Below, in pieces: positions 9,820-18,966 of a stretch of 64,000 nucleotides of DNA. The stretch's first letter is position 1. Every line of letters begins with the position of its first letter. Source of the DNA: Paenibacillus sp. OVF10 (GTDB taxonomy: Bacteria > Bacillota > Bacilli > Paenibacillales > Paenibacillaceae). The translations under genes and the position numbers were made by a program. Under the pieces are notes generated by a model. That model saw only the letters and a list, made by a program, of their open reading frames with translations, was not told where the DNA came from and searched no databases. The DNA lies in assembly GCA_022836915.1 (NCBI GenBank), contig CP094668.1, positions 4,154,001-4,218,000 of the forward strand, read 5' to 3'.

Positions 9820-11526
9820 TAGCTATCTCCTTTCACGTCGGGAATGCTGATGAGCAGCAGGACGGACAAGCCGCCCCAATCATTGGTAGCAAAATGTAGC
9901 CCGCTACGTTCGCCGTACGTATTTTTCAGACGTCGATTTACATTCCAGAGCCCTACGCCTTTAATTCCTTCAGGCGGAGAATCGCTCTCAAGCCGAGCCT
10001 CCAGGCTGCGGATATCATCCAGCGAAAGACCTTTTCCGTCATCGGAGACCTTGATCGTTATCGCAGCTTCCGTCTGTTTGACATCAATCGTCACCCGATG
10101 CGCACCTTGCTGTCCTTCAATTCCATGTTGAATCGCATTTTCAACCACTGGCTGGATGATCAACGGCATGAGGGGAAGGGACGCCAGTTCCGGAGGCAGA
10201 TCAATGCTGTACTCGATTTTTTTGCTAAGAGCCATAATAATCAGGAAATGTTCCGCAAACTGAAGCTCGCTTTCCAGCGTAACTTCATGCCGGTCCAACT
10301 TCGTTAAATAACGATAATATTCAGCTAGATGTTTGCTCATGCGCATGACAGAATCAGGTGAAAACTGAGCCACCGACATGATGAAAAACAAACTGTTGTA
10401 CAAAAAATGAGGATTGATCTGAGCTTGGAGTTGTTGAAGTTCCGCACTTCGTCTTAGTTCCGTTTCAGTCTTCAAGGATACGAACAGATCCTGGATCTCG
10501 GTAACCATATGATTAAAACTTCTAAACAAGCTGTAAAACTCTCTATCCGTATTTTCGGTAATACGTGTATTGTGATTGCCTTGTTCGACCTGTGAAAACT
10601 TCCTTTCCAACAAACGAATATTACGGTAATAGTTCCTATAAAACGTAAAGATCACAACCAAACCAAGCGTGAAAACGGCTAAAATGCTGGCAAAAAATAC
10701 TTTACGGTTACGGTCAATCGGTTGCAGAAAATCATTCGTCTGTGTATATGTAATCAGGTAGGCGTCGATTGATTCAATATATCGGGAAAGAACATAGTAA
10801 TCGTCCGAATTGGTGTGATAATCATATTTCAAAGTGATCTCCGGCTGTGGAGAAAGCATTTCAGTAACCGCTTTCAATAGATCGTTGTCGACTTCTTTCT
10901 CACTCCATAACTGATGGGAATTAAACCAAAAAAAGCGTTTGAGCTGTCGTTGTTCACAGCCTTTTTCAGCAGATTTCTCAAATAATCGGTATTCAGCTTT
11001 ACACCAACGACGTACTGAGTCGGTTCATTTTGTCCGGATTTTTGGATGTAAGGGTAGAGGGCAAAGTAATACAAGCTATTGCCGACAATTTGCCATCCCC
11101 GTTGATGAACATCCTTGAACGGAAGTCTCGCTTCCGGTGTATTGTTCGTGGACAGAAACGTTTCTTCAGACTTCCAGTAAATGCCGATCGATTCAATCGA
11201 TCGACTGGATAGGAGCGTTTGCCGCAAGCGATCAACGATTTCATTTTTCTTCATTTGGGAATCGTAATTGCTCAGCTCAATAACATGCCTCTGATAAAAC
11301 CGGACATCGCTGTCAGCTGCATACTGAACCCCGTACATATTTGCCTCGTACATAATTCCGTCAAGAATGCCTTTCACATAATCAAGCTGGTTTTTGGAAG
11401 CTCCAATCAGATTTTCTTCAAGTGTCTTGGAACTCAAGCGGTTCATTACGAAAAACAAACTCAACGTTAGCAGCAGAAAAAAACAAAGAAATAGATGAAT
11501 CGTTTCATATACATTTTTCTGATCAT
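9819..11526 (-). CDS. Sensor histidine kinase, YesM-like (two frameshifts)
   Basis: A membrane sensor kinase of the LytS/YesM type, 569 residues after correction, the same length as the second kinase in this window. It has an N-terminal membrane segment, an extracellular sensor region, a second membrane segment near FFASILAVFTLGLVVIFTF, a HAMP-like region, the His_kinase box LQAQINPHFLYNSL with the phosphoacceptor His, and a C-terminal ATPase domain (VVENAIQHGIEG, then GVGLWNVNRRL). The start chosen is the ATG at 11526, behind AAAGGAAAC. Runs of seven A at 11477-11483 and at 10928-10934 (plus strand) each need one more base. It likely senses sugars for the divergent transporter. Confidence 0.87.
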
Positions 11527-11633
11527 ATGTGTTTCCTTTCATATCGCCAAACGTAGAAGTTCAAACTCCAGATCGGATTAACTTTAATATAAGCCAAACC
11601 TTCGAAAAGCGGAAGGGCAGCATCGGTGATAAA

Positions 11634-11647
11634 TGAAAGCGGTTTTA
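11634..11647 (+). promoter_or_regulatory. cre-like site upstream of the GH43 transport operon
   Basis: TGAAAGCGGTTTTA matches the CcpA operator consensus TGWAANCGNTNWCA at all but one position. It lies in the divergent intergenic region and suggests carbon catabolite repression of the polysaccharide locus. Confidence 0.5.
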
Positions 11648-11695
11648 AATTGCTTCAGGGCGGGGTTATGATCTTGAAATATTGGCATTTTGGAA

Positions 11696-11709
11696 TGAAA
11701 GCGCTTTTG
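11696..11709 (+). promoter_or_regulatory. Second cre-like site upstream of the GH43 transport operon
   Basis: TGAAAGCGCTTTTG carries the palindromic AAAGCGCTTT core and matches the CcpA consensus at 12 of 14 positions. It lies 62 bases downstream of the first site and upstream of the preferred permease start. Confidence 0.5.
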
Positions 11710-11777
11710 TTAAGCTTATCTTCAAGGATCGCTTTCGAAGAGCCATCATAGAGGAGGTATGCAACATTAACGAAATT

Positions 11778-12728
11778 GTGCCCGCCAGATCCGCGAAAAA
11801 AACAAAAACAAAGATTTCCCAGCGAAGTTCATTCAAAAAGGAAATCAAGAAAAGCTGGCCTTTGTACGTACTGTGCATTCCCGCATTTGTGTTTGTCTGC
11901 ATCTTTTCTTATGGCCCGATGGTAGGTTTGCTCATGGCATTTCAGGACTACAAACCATGGTTGGGCATCACAGGTTCACGGTGGATCGGGTTAGATAATT
12001 TCGAACGAATTTTCCAGTACAAAGAAGCCACACAAGCGATCGTTAATACGTTAATTATCGCCGTTTCTAAAATTATCGTTGGTATTATTGTTCCAATCGT
12101 CATGGCTATCCTGCTGAGTGAGATCCGAAATATGGGCATTAAGAAAAGTGTACAGACACTGGTGTATCTGCCGCATTTCTTGTCCTGGGTAACGGTCGCG
12201 GGGTTGATGATCGACATTCTCGGATTAGACGGAGGAATCAATCACATCTTGACCCGGATTTTCGGGAACGATCCCATTTACTTCTTAGGTGATCCTGATC
12301 TGTTTCGATTCACGGTTGTGATCAGCGATGTGTGGAAGAGCTTCGGCTTTGGCATGATTGTTTATCTGGCGACCATTGCAGGGATTAATCCATCTTATTA
12401 CGAAGCGGCCGAGATCGATGGGGCCACACGCAGGCAGCAAATTCGATACGTTACCTTGCCTAGCATGTTGCCCATGATTATCGTCATTTCTACGCTGAGT
12501 CTGGGCAATATTCTGGATGCGGGCTTTGATCAAGTCTTCAATCTGTACAATCCGCTTGTCTACAGTACGGGAGATATCATTGACACCTATGTCTACCGTT
12601 CATCCTTGTTAAACGGGCAATACGGCTTCGGAACCGCTGTAGGACTGTTCAAATCGGGGATTAGCTTGATCTTGATCGTTGTCTCTTACAGGCTGGCCTA
12701 TAAGTATGCCAATTACAAAATATTCTAA
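11778..12728 (+). CDS. Sugar ABC transporter permease, LplB family
   Basis: One of two membrane subunits of a carbohydrate ABC importer (CUT1 type), 316 residues from the chosen GTG. That is exactly the length of the LplB homologue at 46935, which supports this start, although GAGGAGGT at 11751-11758 is unusually far away. The frame is open further upstream, but the earliest ATG (11682) would place the cre-like site at 11696 inside the coding region. Six membrane segments are visible, and the EAA loop is the stretch around YYEAAEIDGATRRQQIRYVTLPSM. LplB-type transporters usually import oligosaccharides and use a shared ATPase (MsmX type) encoded elsewhere; none is seen here. Confidence 0.85.
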   Translation: MPARSAKKTKTKISQRSSFKKEIKKSWPLYVLCIPAFVFVCIFSYGPMVGLLMAFQDYKPWLGITGSRWIGLDNFERIFQYKEATQAIVNTLIIAVSKIIVGIIVPIVMAILLSEIRNMGIKKSVQTLVYLPHFLSWVTVAGLMIDILGLDGGINHILTRIFGNDPIYFLGDPDLFRFTVVISDVWKSFGFGMIVYLATIAGINPSYYEAAEIDGATRRQQIRYVTLPSMLPMIIVISTLSLGNILDAGFDQVFNLYNPLVYSTGDIIDTYVYRSSLLNGQYGFGTAVGLFKSGISLILIVVSYRLAYKYANYKIF

Positions 12729-12746
12729 CAAGGAGGGAGAGGGATC

Positions 12747-13616
12747 ATGTACCATAAGACGACAGGTTATAGAGTATTCTCCTATTTTAATTACGCGTTC
12801 ATGATACTGGCGGGGCTGGCGTGTTTTCTACCACTGCTTCATCTGTTGGCACAATCGCTCAGCAGCAAAGCGGCCATTAGCGGTAATATGGTTTCATTTT
12901 GGCCGGTCGGGTTCAATGTGGACGCCTATGTAAAAACGTTCAACAATTCTAATTTCAACGGTGCCATGCTAACATCCATCACTCGAACCGTATTGGGTAC
13001 AACCATCAGCATGTTTATTCTTACCTGTGCAGGATATGCCCTGTCTAAGGAATTCCGGGGACGCAACGTGCTCATGTGGTTTTTTATCTTTACCATGCTC
13101 TTCTCGGGGGGATTGATACCTTCTTACATATTGATCACCGCCCTTGGATTAAAGGACACCATATGGGCGCTTGTGTTACCGGGCGCTTTCGGTGCTTATA
13201 ATCTGATTCTTCTCGTCAATTTTTTCAAAACGATTCCAAAAGCCTTGGAAGAAGCAGCTTTCATTGACGGAGCGTCCTTTTTCGTAATTCTCAGCAAAAT
13301 ATATTTACCATTATCTCTACCTGGCATCGCGACCGTATCCTTGTTCATTATGGTAGGGCACTGGAACTCCTGGTTTGACGGGATATTGTACATGTCGGAT
13401 GCAAGTAAGTATCCGTTGGCTTCGTTCTTACAGACGGTCGTTGTGCAGAGCAATATGCAGAATATGGCGATGAGCCAGTCTGAAGTCGCTGCAATGTCGG
13501 AACAAAGTATCAAAGCAGCTCAAATTTTCGTCAGCACACTACCGATCATTTTGGTCTATCCTTTTTTACAACGATATTTCGTGAAGGGGATTGTACTTGG
13601 AGCCGTCAAAGAATAG
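12747..13616 (+). CDS. Sugar ABC transporter permease, YtcP family
   Basis: The second membrane subunit of the same importer, 289 residues, with six membrane segments and the EAA loop in KALEEAAFIDGASFFVILSK. It ends in the family signature FLQRYFVKGIVLGAVKE. AAGGAGGGAGAGGG precedes the ATG, 18 bases after the LplB gene, so the two are co-transcribed. The reading frame is intact. It pairs with the solute-binding lipoprotein gene that follows after an unusual 100-base inverted repeat. Confidence 0.92.
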   Translation: MYHKTTGYRVFSYFNYAFMILAGLACFLPLLHLLAQSLSSKAAISGNMVSFWPVGFNVDAYVKTFNNSNFNGAMLTSITRTVLGTTISMFILTCAGYALSKEFRGRNVLMWFFIFTMLFSGGLIPSYILITALGLKDTIWALVLPGAFGAYNLILLVNFFKTIPKALEEAAFIDGASFFVILSKIYLPLSLPGIATVSLFIMVGHWNSWFDGILYMSDASKYPLASFLQTVVVQSNMQNMAMSQSEVAAMSEQSIKAAQIFVSTLPIILVYPFLQRYFVKGIVLGAVKE

Positions 13617-13642
13617 TTGTTGTTTGTGACGAAAAATTCGAT

Positions 13643-13742
13643 CTATATATGTTCAACTAAAATTTACACGATAACAGCGATCGGGAGGTTGTTCTGTCAT
13701 CGGAGTGTCAGTGTAAATATGAAATTAGTTGAGCTTATATAG
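13643..13742. repeat. Large imperfect inverted repeat between permease and binding-protein genes
   Basis: The 18-base arm starting CTATATATGTTCAAC (13643-13660) pairs with the arm at 13725-13742 with two mismatches. An inner pair, AATTTACAC (13661-13669) with GTGTAAAT (13711-13718), extends the stem. The transcript could fold into a hairpin of about 100 nucleotides. There is no T run after it, so it is not a standard terminator. Intercistronic hairpins upstream of a binding-protein gene can protect or cleave mRNA to raise binding-protein levels; that role is inference. Confidence 0.7.
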
Positions 13743-13777
13743 AAAACAAATTGAGTGAGTGAAGGGGGCATGTTTCC

Positions 13778-15461
13778 ATGAAGAAAAGAACTGATTTATG
13801 GAAAATGGTAAGTATGGTTATGCTGTCGGCTATTCTTATGGCTGGCTGTAGCAAAGGGGAGAGTGCTTCCGAGACCGCATCGGCATCGGTGCTTAAGGAC
13901 GGAAAATATGATCCACCGTTTACGATCACCATCGCCAAACAACAGGATGAAAATGCTGGAAAGTACATCAACGGTGAGACGTTAAATGACAATGTATTGA
14001 CCCGCTGGGGCGAACAAAACCTGGGTATCAAAATCCAAACCACCCTGCTGGGAGGTGATGCTTCACAATACAATACCAAGCTGCGGCTGGCGTTGACGGG
14101 TTCCGAGAAGCTGCCAGACGTTCTGCCCGTCTATGACACCATGCTGGTCAATGATCTGATTGAGTCGGGGCAAGTCAAGGAGATTACAGAAGACATCTCA
14201 ACCTACATGCCTGACCGGATAAAAGAAATATACAAACAATACCCGACCACCTTCAATCCAGTGGTTAGGGAGGGCAAGGTCTACGGGATGGCCATTGCGC
14301 CGAATTTGACGGAAGGTGAAGTCATGTTGATCCGCCAGGACTGGTTGGACAGTTTAAACTTGAGAACGCCAACAACGATTGAGGAGTTTGAACAAGTCAT
14401 CGCGGCGTTCACTAATGAGGACCCCGATGGGAACGGCAAGAAAGACACATACGGCTTTACTTTTCAGGTAAAGATTCCTACAATACGGGCTGGGTCAGCG
14501 ATCCGGTCATGATATTCAGCGCATACACGGGCAAACATCTTCCAAGGCAATGGTATAACGACAATGGCAAACTCACGTATGGATCTGTGACTCCTGGCAA
14601 CAAAGAGGCACTTGCCAAGTTACGCGATTGGTATGCAAAAGGGTACTTGAACAAAGAATTAGCCACCCAAGGTGCATGGGATGCACTGTCCGATTTTACG
14701 GAGGGGAAAGCTGGTATCATCATTGGTCGTCCTTGGCTTTACGACAGTGTGAAGGACGTAGAGAAAATGTAGAGGGTGCAAAAATCAGTGCTTATCCGAC
14801 CATTCAAGGTGTGAACGGTGATAAGACCTATCAATCCGCCCAGTTGAACGATGGTGTGTTCATGTTTAACAAGGATTTTCAGAACATGGAAGCCTTCTTC
14901 TTGTACTACGATAAAATGTACGACGCGGCGTTCAGTACGGGAGATTTTAAATACGGCTACGCGCAGGGATACGATTACGATATCGTCAACGACGAAGTCA
15001 CTTTTGATCCAACGAAATTTAATACGCCATTAGAGGCTGTGCAGGGCGTTGGGAAAATGGCATTTACCAAAAATACACCGAGTGTTGATGGTCCTGGCCA
15101 ATCGTACTACGATCTGGCGAATGGAGTTAAAGCCGACACGGGCGTCCTCATTCAAAGCGCTTCAAAAGATCAAACGACACAGGATGGATATCGGATTTCG
15201 TATGAAAACAGAGATGTTTTACTGCCAAATGAGTTTAACGGTCCACCAACACCAACGATGCAAAATGTGTGGGAACAGTTGACTACCATGGAACAAGAGA
15301 CGTTCACCAAAATCATATATGGCAATGAGCCGCTTGAAGCATTTGATACCTTTGTGAAACAGTGGCATGAAAAAGGCGGAGACACCGTTATCGAAGAAGT
15401 TAACGAATGGTACAACCAAGCCAGCGAGACGGATGTAATGACACTGATGAATTTGAAATAA
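13778..15461 (+). CDS. Sugar ABC transporter solute-binding lipoprotein (two frameshifts)
   Basis: An extracellular family 1 solute-binding protein, about 561 residues when two bases are restored, identical in length to the paralogue at 41586. The signal peptide ends in MAGC with Cys24 as lipid site. Both paralogues begin their mature part with LKDGKYDPP and contain DPDGNGK(K/Q)DTYG. The frame breaks at four T (14461-14464, five expected, restoring TFSGKDSYNTGWVSD) and at four A (14764-14767, five expected, restoring VEKNVEGAKISAYP). It captures oligosaccharides and hands them to the LplB/YtcP permeases upstream. The two adjacent GH43 genes suggest galactan-derived substrates. Confidence 0.87.
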
Positions 15462-15477
15462 AGTCTAGTTTCACCTG

Positions 15478-15510
15478 AACCAGCCTTCCGGCAACAGGAA
15501 GGTTGGTCTT
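15478..15510 (+). promoter_or_regulatory. Intercistronic hairpin before the GH43-CBM32 gene
   Basis: ACCAGCCTTCC pairs with GGAAGGTTGGT around a 7-base loop, with one G-T pair. Only a weak T stretch follows, so it may be a partial terminator or an mRNA-stabilising element between the transporter genes and the glycosidase genes. Confidence 0.5.
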
Positions 15511-15532
15511 CTAAAAAAGGAGATGATGAGAC

Positions 15533-17251
15533 ATGATCAAAGGTAAATCGTGGATGGCTATCGTCATTGCATTGATGTTGTTAACAGTACATTTAACGTC
15601 CTCAGCTCAAACCGTTCACGCTACTGCTGGTGAAGAGACCAAGATCGCTGCAACACTGTTTGTCCTGAAGAATGAATCCAAAGTATCCAATGCCAAAATT
15701 CATTGGGCACCTGTCCAGGGAGCGACTGCATACGAGTTATACAGATCCGAGGACAATGCGCCTTATACGTTATTACAGACCTTAACCGGTACAACGACGG
15801 ATGATTATGAACTCAATATAGGTAACACATACAAGTATCAAGTGAAGGCATATGGCGGAACTTCCTTGTTAACCTCCGCTGTCTCGCCAGAATATACCCC
15901 TTACAGCCTTCCAGAAGACCTCACAACTTTTGATAACACAACGCAATCAACGCTTATGCTCCCGAATGAACTTAAAGTTGGGGATACCTACTACAGGTTT
16001 AATTTTGTTCAAAAGCCATCAGGTGGATTTGGAGAAATGATTCAACAGACATCAACAGATGATATCACCTACGGTAACGACAAAGTGGTCCTGTCCTACA
16101 CGGATCATCCCGATCTGGCGAACTCCAAATTTGAGGGGATTAATATTCTATACCATGCGCCCACAAACAAATTCGTTTTTTGGGCTCACTATGAAAATAG
16201 TACAGATTACACGCTTGCCAGAGTATCTGTGGCTTCAGCTACACCTGGAGAAGACTTTACATTTCACAAAAGCTTTCGGCCGGAAGGGAACCAATCCCGG
16301 GATATCTCCATTTTCAAAGATGACGATGATTCGGCGTATCTGATCTCTACGGCCAATAATAATTCGGACACCATCTTATATAAGTTAACCTCCGATTGGC
16401 TGGATGTGGATCATCAAGTTTCTGTTATTTATCAAAATCAACACAGGGAACTGCCCAAGATGATCAAAAAAGATGGCATTTATTATTTGTTCTCTTCCCA
16501 AGCGGCAGGTTGGTACCCGAGTATACCCTTGTATTCATCAGCAAATAGCATAGACGGAAATTGGTCTGAATTACGGACGATTGGCAACACGTCAACCTTC
16601 TCTGCGCAGTCGGGTTCCGTCATGCGGGTGAAGCCAGATACGGGTAACAACGTGGTTATGGTTGCGTATCGCTGGATGTTCGGCTGGGCAGGCACGCAAA
16701 ATGGAACAACGGAGGAACGTTTGCTTCCCGTTTGGTTCTCCGATGGTTACGCATTTTATGATTATTTTGATCAAGTCCTGTACAACACAAGTAATGATGT
16801 CGTCGTTCCCGTTCAGAATGGGAAACTGCTGTCACAAGGTAAACCGGCAACAGCCCAAACGGCTACTGGCACAAACCCGGCAAGTTATGCTAATGATGGT
16901 AACTATCAAACCGAATGGATCGGCACAGGCAGCTCCTGGCCACATTGGTGGAAGGTCGACCTTGGTTCCGTTCAGCAATTGAATAATGTGCAAATCTCCT
17001 GGTGGATGCAAAAAGGCTCCGAAGGTTATTACAAATATAAAATCGAGACTAGTACGGATAATGTAAACTGGACCGTGGCATTGGATCGAACCAATAATAA
17101 ATCTTACGGTTTCACATCAGATACGCTATCGAGCACTGCTGCCAGGTATGTACGAATTAATATGCAAAATGCGGCACTTCATAACAATCCCAACAATTGG
17201 TACACGCCAAGACTTTGGGAAGTGAAGGTATTTGGATCGGACACCAATTAA
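15533..17251 (+). CDS. Secreted GH43-type glycosidase with FnIII and CBM32 domains
   Basis: A secreted polysaccharide-active protein of 572 residues. It has a signal peptide (about 1-32), a fibronectin III-like domain (about 45-125, KIHWAPVQGATAYELYR), a five-bladed beta-propeller related to GH43 (about 130-420, including FVFWAHYENSTDYTLARV, SRDISIFKDDDDSAYLIS and RELPKMIKKDGIYYLFSS) and a C-terminal discoidin/F5-8C domain (CBM32, about 435-570). The propeller resembles the cytoplasmic GH43 protein encoded next, which points to the exo-beta-1,3-galactanase-like subgroup. The likely role is extracellular trimming of arabinogalactan-type side chains. The reading frame is intact. The substrate is inferred from family resemblance only. 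Confidence 0.8.
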   Translation: MIKGKSWMAIVIALMLLTVHLTSSAQTVHATAGEETKIAATLFVLKNESKVSNAKIHWAPVQGATAYELYRSEDNAPYTLLQTLTGTTTDDYELNIGNTYKYQVKAYGGTSLLTSAVSPEYTPYSLPEDLTTFDNTTQSTLMLPNELKVGDTYYRFNFVQKPSGGFGEMIQQTSTDDITYGNDKVVLSYTDHPDLANSKFEGINILYHAPTNKFVFWAHYENSTDYTLARVSVASATPGEDFTFHKSFRPEGNQSRDISIFKDDDDSAYLISTANNNSDTILYKLTSDWLDVDHQVSVIYQNQHRELPKMIKKDGIYYLFSSQAAGWYPSIPLYSSANSIDGNWSELRTIGNTSTFSAQSGSVMRVKPDTGNNVVMVAYRWMFGWAGTQNGTTEERLLPVWFSDGYAFYDYFDQVLYNTSNDVVVPVQNGKLLSQGKPATAQTATGTNPASYANDGNYQTEWIGTGSSWPHWWKVDLGSVQQLNNVQISWWMQKGSEGYYKYKIETSTDNVNWTVALDRTNNKSYGFTSDTLSSTAARYVRINMQNAALHNNPNNWYTPRLWEVKVFGSDTN

Positions 17252-17281
17252 CGATGTTCTTAAAAGAAGAGAGGTAACGGT

Positions 17282-18223
17282 GTGAATAATCAACTAACCA
17301 ATGGTGGCATCTGGAATGATTCAAGTGGTAATCCAATCCATGCTCATGGTGGACATATGTTGTTTCATGACGATTATTATTACTGGTATGGTGAAGATCG
17401 TAGAGAAGATATATATGTGAGTTGTTACCGTTCCAAAGATCTATTCAACTGGGAGTTTCGGAACCATATCTTGACGACCTCTACGCCAGCTGCACCCATT
17501 CGAGTTCGGACGAATCTGAGATTAGTGAACGATAAAGGTGGAAAAGTAAATCTCGAACGGCCTAAAGTGCTGTTCAACGCGGTGACAAAAAAGTTTGTCC
17601 TCTGGGTTCACTATGAGAATGGTGACAATTACAATGATGCTGCATGTGCCATAGTCACATCTGATTATCCGGATAGCCATTTCGTGTATCATGGCAGCTT
17701 TAATCCGTACGGGTATATGTCGCGTGACTGCACGCTCTTTCAGGACGATGACGGGACAGCATATTTTATTTCGGCTGCCAGAGACAATGCGGACCTGCAC
17801 ATCTATCGCCTGCAGGAAGATTACCTTAATGTTGAAAGTCTTGTCGGAAAGCTGTGGCAGGGGGAATATCGAGAGGCGCCAGCCGTCTTCAAGCGGAACG
17901 GTAAATATTATATGCTGACCTCATTTTGCACAGGCTGGGACCCCAATCAAGGGAAATACGCGATGGCGGATACGATGGATGGACCATGGGGGATGCTAAG
18001 CGATTTTGGCGATGAAACGACGTACCAAACGCAACCAGCATTTGTGCTGAAGCGATCAGAAGAGGAGTATCTATACTTTGCAGATCGCTGGAACGGATCG
18101 GATTACTTCCAATCCAGCTATGTGGTCCTGCCCATTGAATTCAATGGAGACATTCCTATTCTGAATCATTATTCCACATTATCTTTGGGAGAGGATACAC
18201 ATCTGATTCATTTTGAACGATAA
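17282..18223 (+). CDS. Intracellular GH43-type glycosidase, exo-beta-1,3-galactanase-like
   Basis: A 313-residue single-domain glycoside hydrolase with no signal peptide, starting at GTG behind GAGAGG. The motifs fit GH43 subfamily 24-like enzymes: AHGGHMLFHDDYYYWYGE, VNLERPKVLFNAVTKKFVLW (Glu as candidate acid), SRDCTLFQDDDGTAYFIS and YREAPAVFKRNGKYYMLTS (second conserved Glu). Known members release galactose from beta-1,3-galactan. It ends the operon begun by the LplB-type permease and probably processes oligosaccharides after import. A strong terminator follows at once. Confidence 0.83.
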   Translation: MNNQLTNGGIWNDSSGNPIHAHGGHMLFHDDYYYWYGEDRREDIYVSCYRSKDLFNWEFRNHILTTSTPAAPIRVRTNLRLVNDKGGKVNLERPKVLFNAVTKKFVLWVHYENGDNYNDAACAIVTSDYPDSHFVYHGSFNPYGYMSRDCTLFQDDDGTAYFISAARDNADLHIYRLQEDYLNVESLVGKLWQGEYREAPAVFKRNGKYYMLTSFCTGWDPNQGKYAMADTMDGPWGMLSDFGDETTYQTQPAFVLKRSEEEYLYFADRWNGSDYFQSSYVVLPIEFNGDIPILNHYSTLSLGEDTHLIHFER

Positions 18224-18237
18224 AACGACTGATGAGA

Positions 18238-18281
18238 AAAGACTTTGATCCTACTGAGAATGTAGGTTCAAAGTCTTTTTG
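18238..18281 (+). terminator. Terminator of the GH43 operon
   Basis: AAAGACTTTGA pairs with TCAAAGTCTTT, with an inner CCTAC/GTAGG helix, and a T run follows. The helix ends just before the convergent DinB gene and could serve both directions. Confidence 0.9.
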
Positions 18282-18289
18282 AATGAATT

Positions 18290-18817
18290 TTATAATTTCA
18301 AATCTAACGAATAGCGATCGCGAAGTACTGATAAATGATGGAGCTCATGTCCAGCCATAACAAATGCAATCGATCGAGCTGAAGCAGTGTTATCACTGAC
18401 GATCCCTTTACAGAGCCATGCTTCCGGGGTGAGGCGACGGAGCATAAGAATGGTTGAGCGACGTGTGACGGTATATTCTTCGCTCAAATCGGCCAGGGTA
18501 TACGCATTGAAAGGGTGGGTATGCATAAGCACGTCCTGATCGTAGCCAGGATGATTCGCTTGGTCACCTCGGGCGATGCGAAGCAATCGGCTGCTCATGA
18601 TGCGTTCGTTATCCAAAAGGTGGCCGATGACCTCTTTTACGCTCCATTTGTCTTCGGCGTACCGATAATTTACTTGCTCCTCTGTCAATGAAGAGAGCAA
18701 AGTTGGTAGGATGTTGGCTTGCAGCTCTAAGCGTTCGATGATGTTTCCTTCAGGAACAAGCTGGATGTACCCTTCATAATAAGCTGCATATTCATCTGTA
18801 GTTGGTCTTTCAACCAT
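18290..18817 (-). CDS. DinB-family metal-dependent protein
   Basis: A 175-residue four-helix-bundle protein of the DinB/YfiT type. The candidate metal-binding histidines lie in EVIGHLLDNE and in the MAGHELHHLSVLRDR segment near the C-terminus, the classic spacing for this family. Relatives include thiol-dependent S-transferases and proteins of unknown function, so a reaction cannot be named. The ATG at 18817 is chosen because AAAGGAGGC lies seven bases upstream; a longer in-frame start at 18841 has no ribosome site. The gene stands alone and converges with the GH43 operon. Confidence 0.87.
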   Translation of the reverse strand: MVERPTTDEYAAYYEGYIQLVPEGNIIERLELQANILPTLLSSLTEEQVNYRYAEDKWSVKEVIGHLLDNERIMSSRLLRIARGDQANHPGYDQDVLMHTHPFNAYTLADLSEEYTVTRRSTILMLRRLTPEAWLCKGIVSDNTASARSIAFVMAGHELHHLSVLRDRYSLDLKL

Positions 18818-18966
18818 GGTAATGCCTCCTTTGGGATTCAAAACTCTGGAATATATTGTAGCATATATCCTACAGCATGAAATTAGAAATTAGCCCCTCC
18901 ACTTTATGAGCGGAAGGGCCGTTTCATGTGATTTGAACAGTTTATATCGTTTGGTTGTAACACTTT

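Noticed and set aside
11682..11777. An earlier ATG start for the LplB-type permease
   Set aside because: It would put a cre-like site and a strong AGGAGG inside the coding region, and the paralogue has exactly the shorter length.
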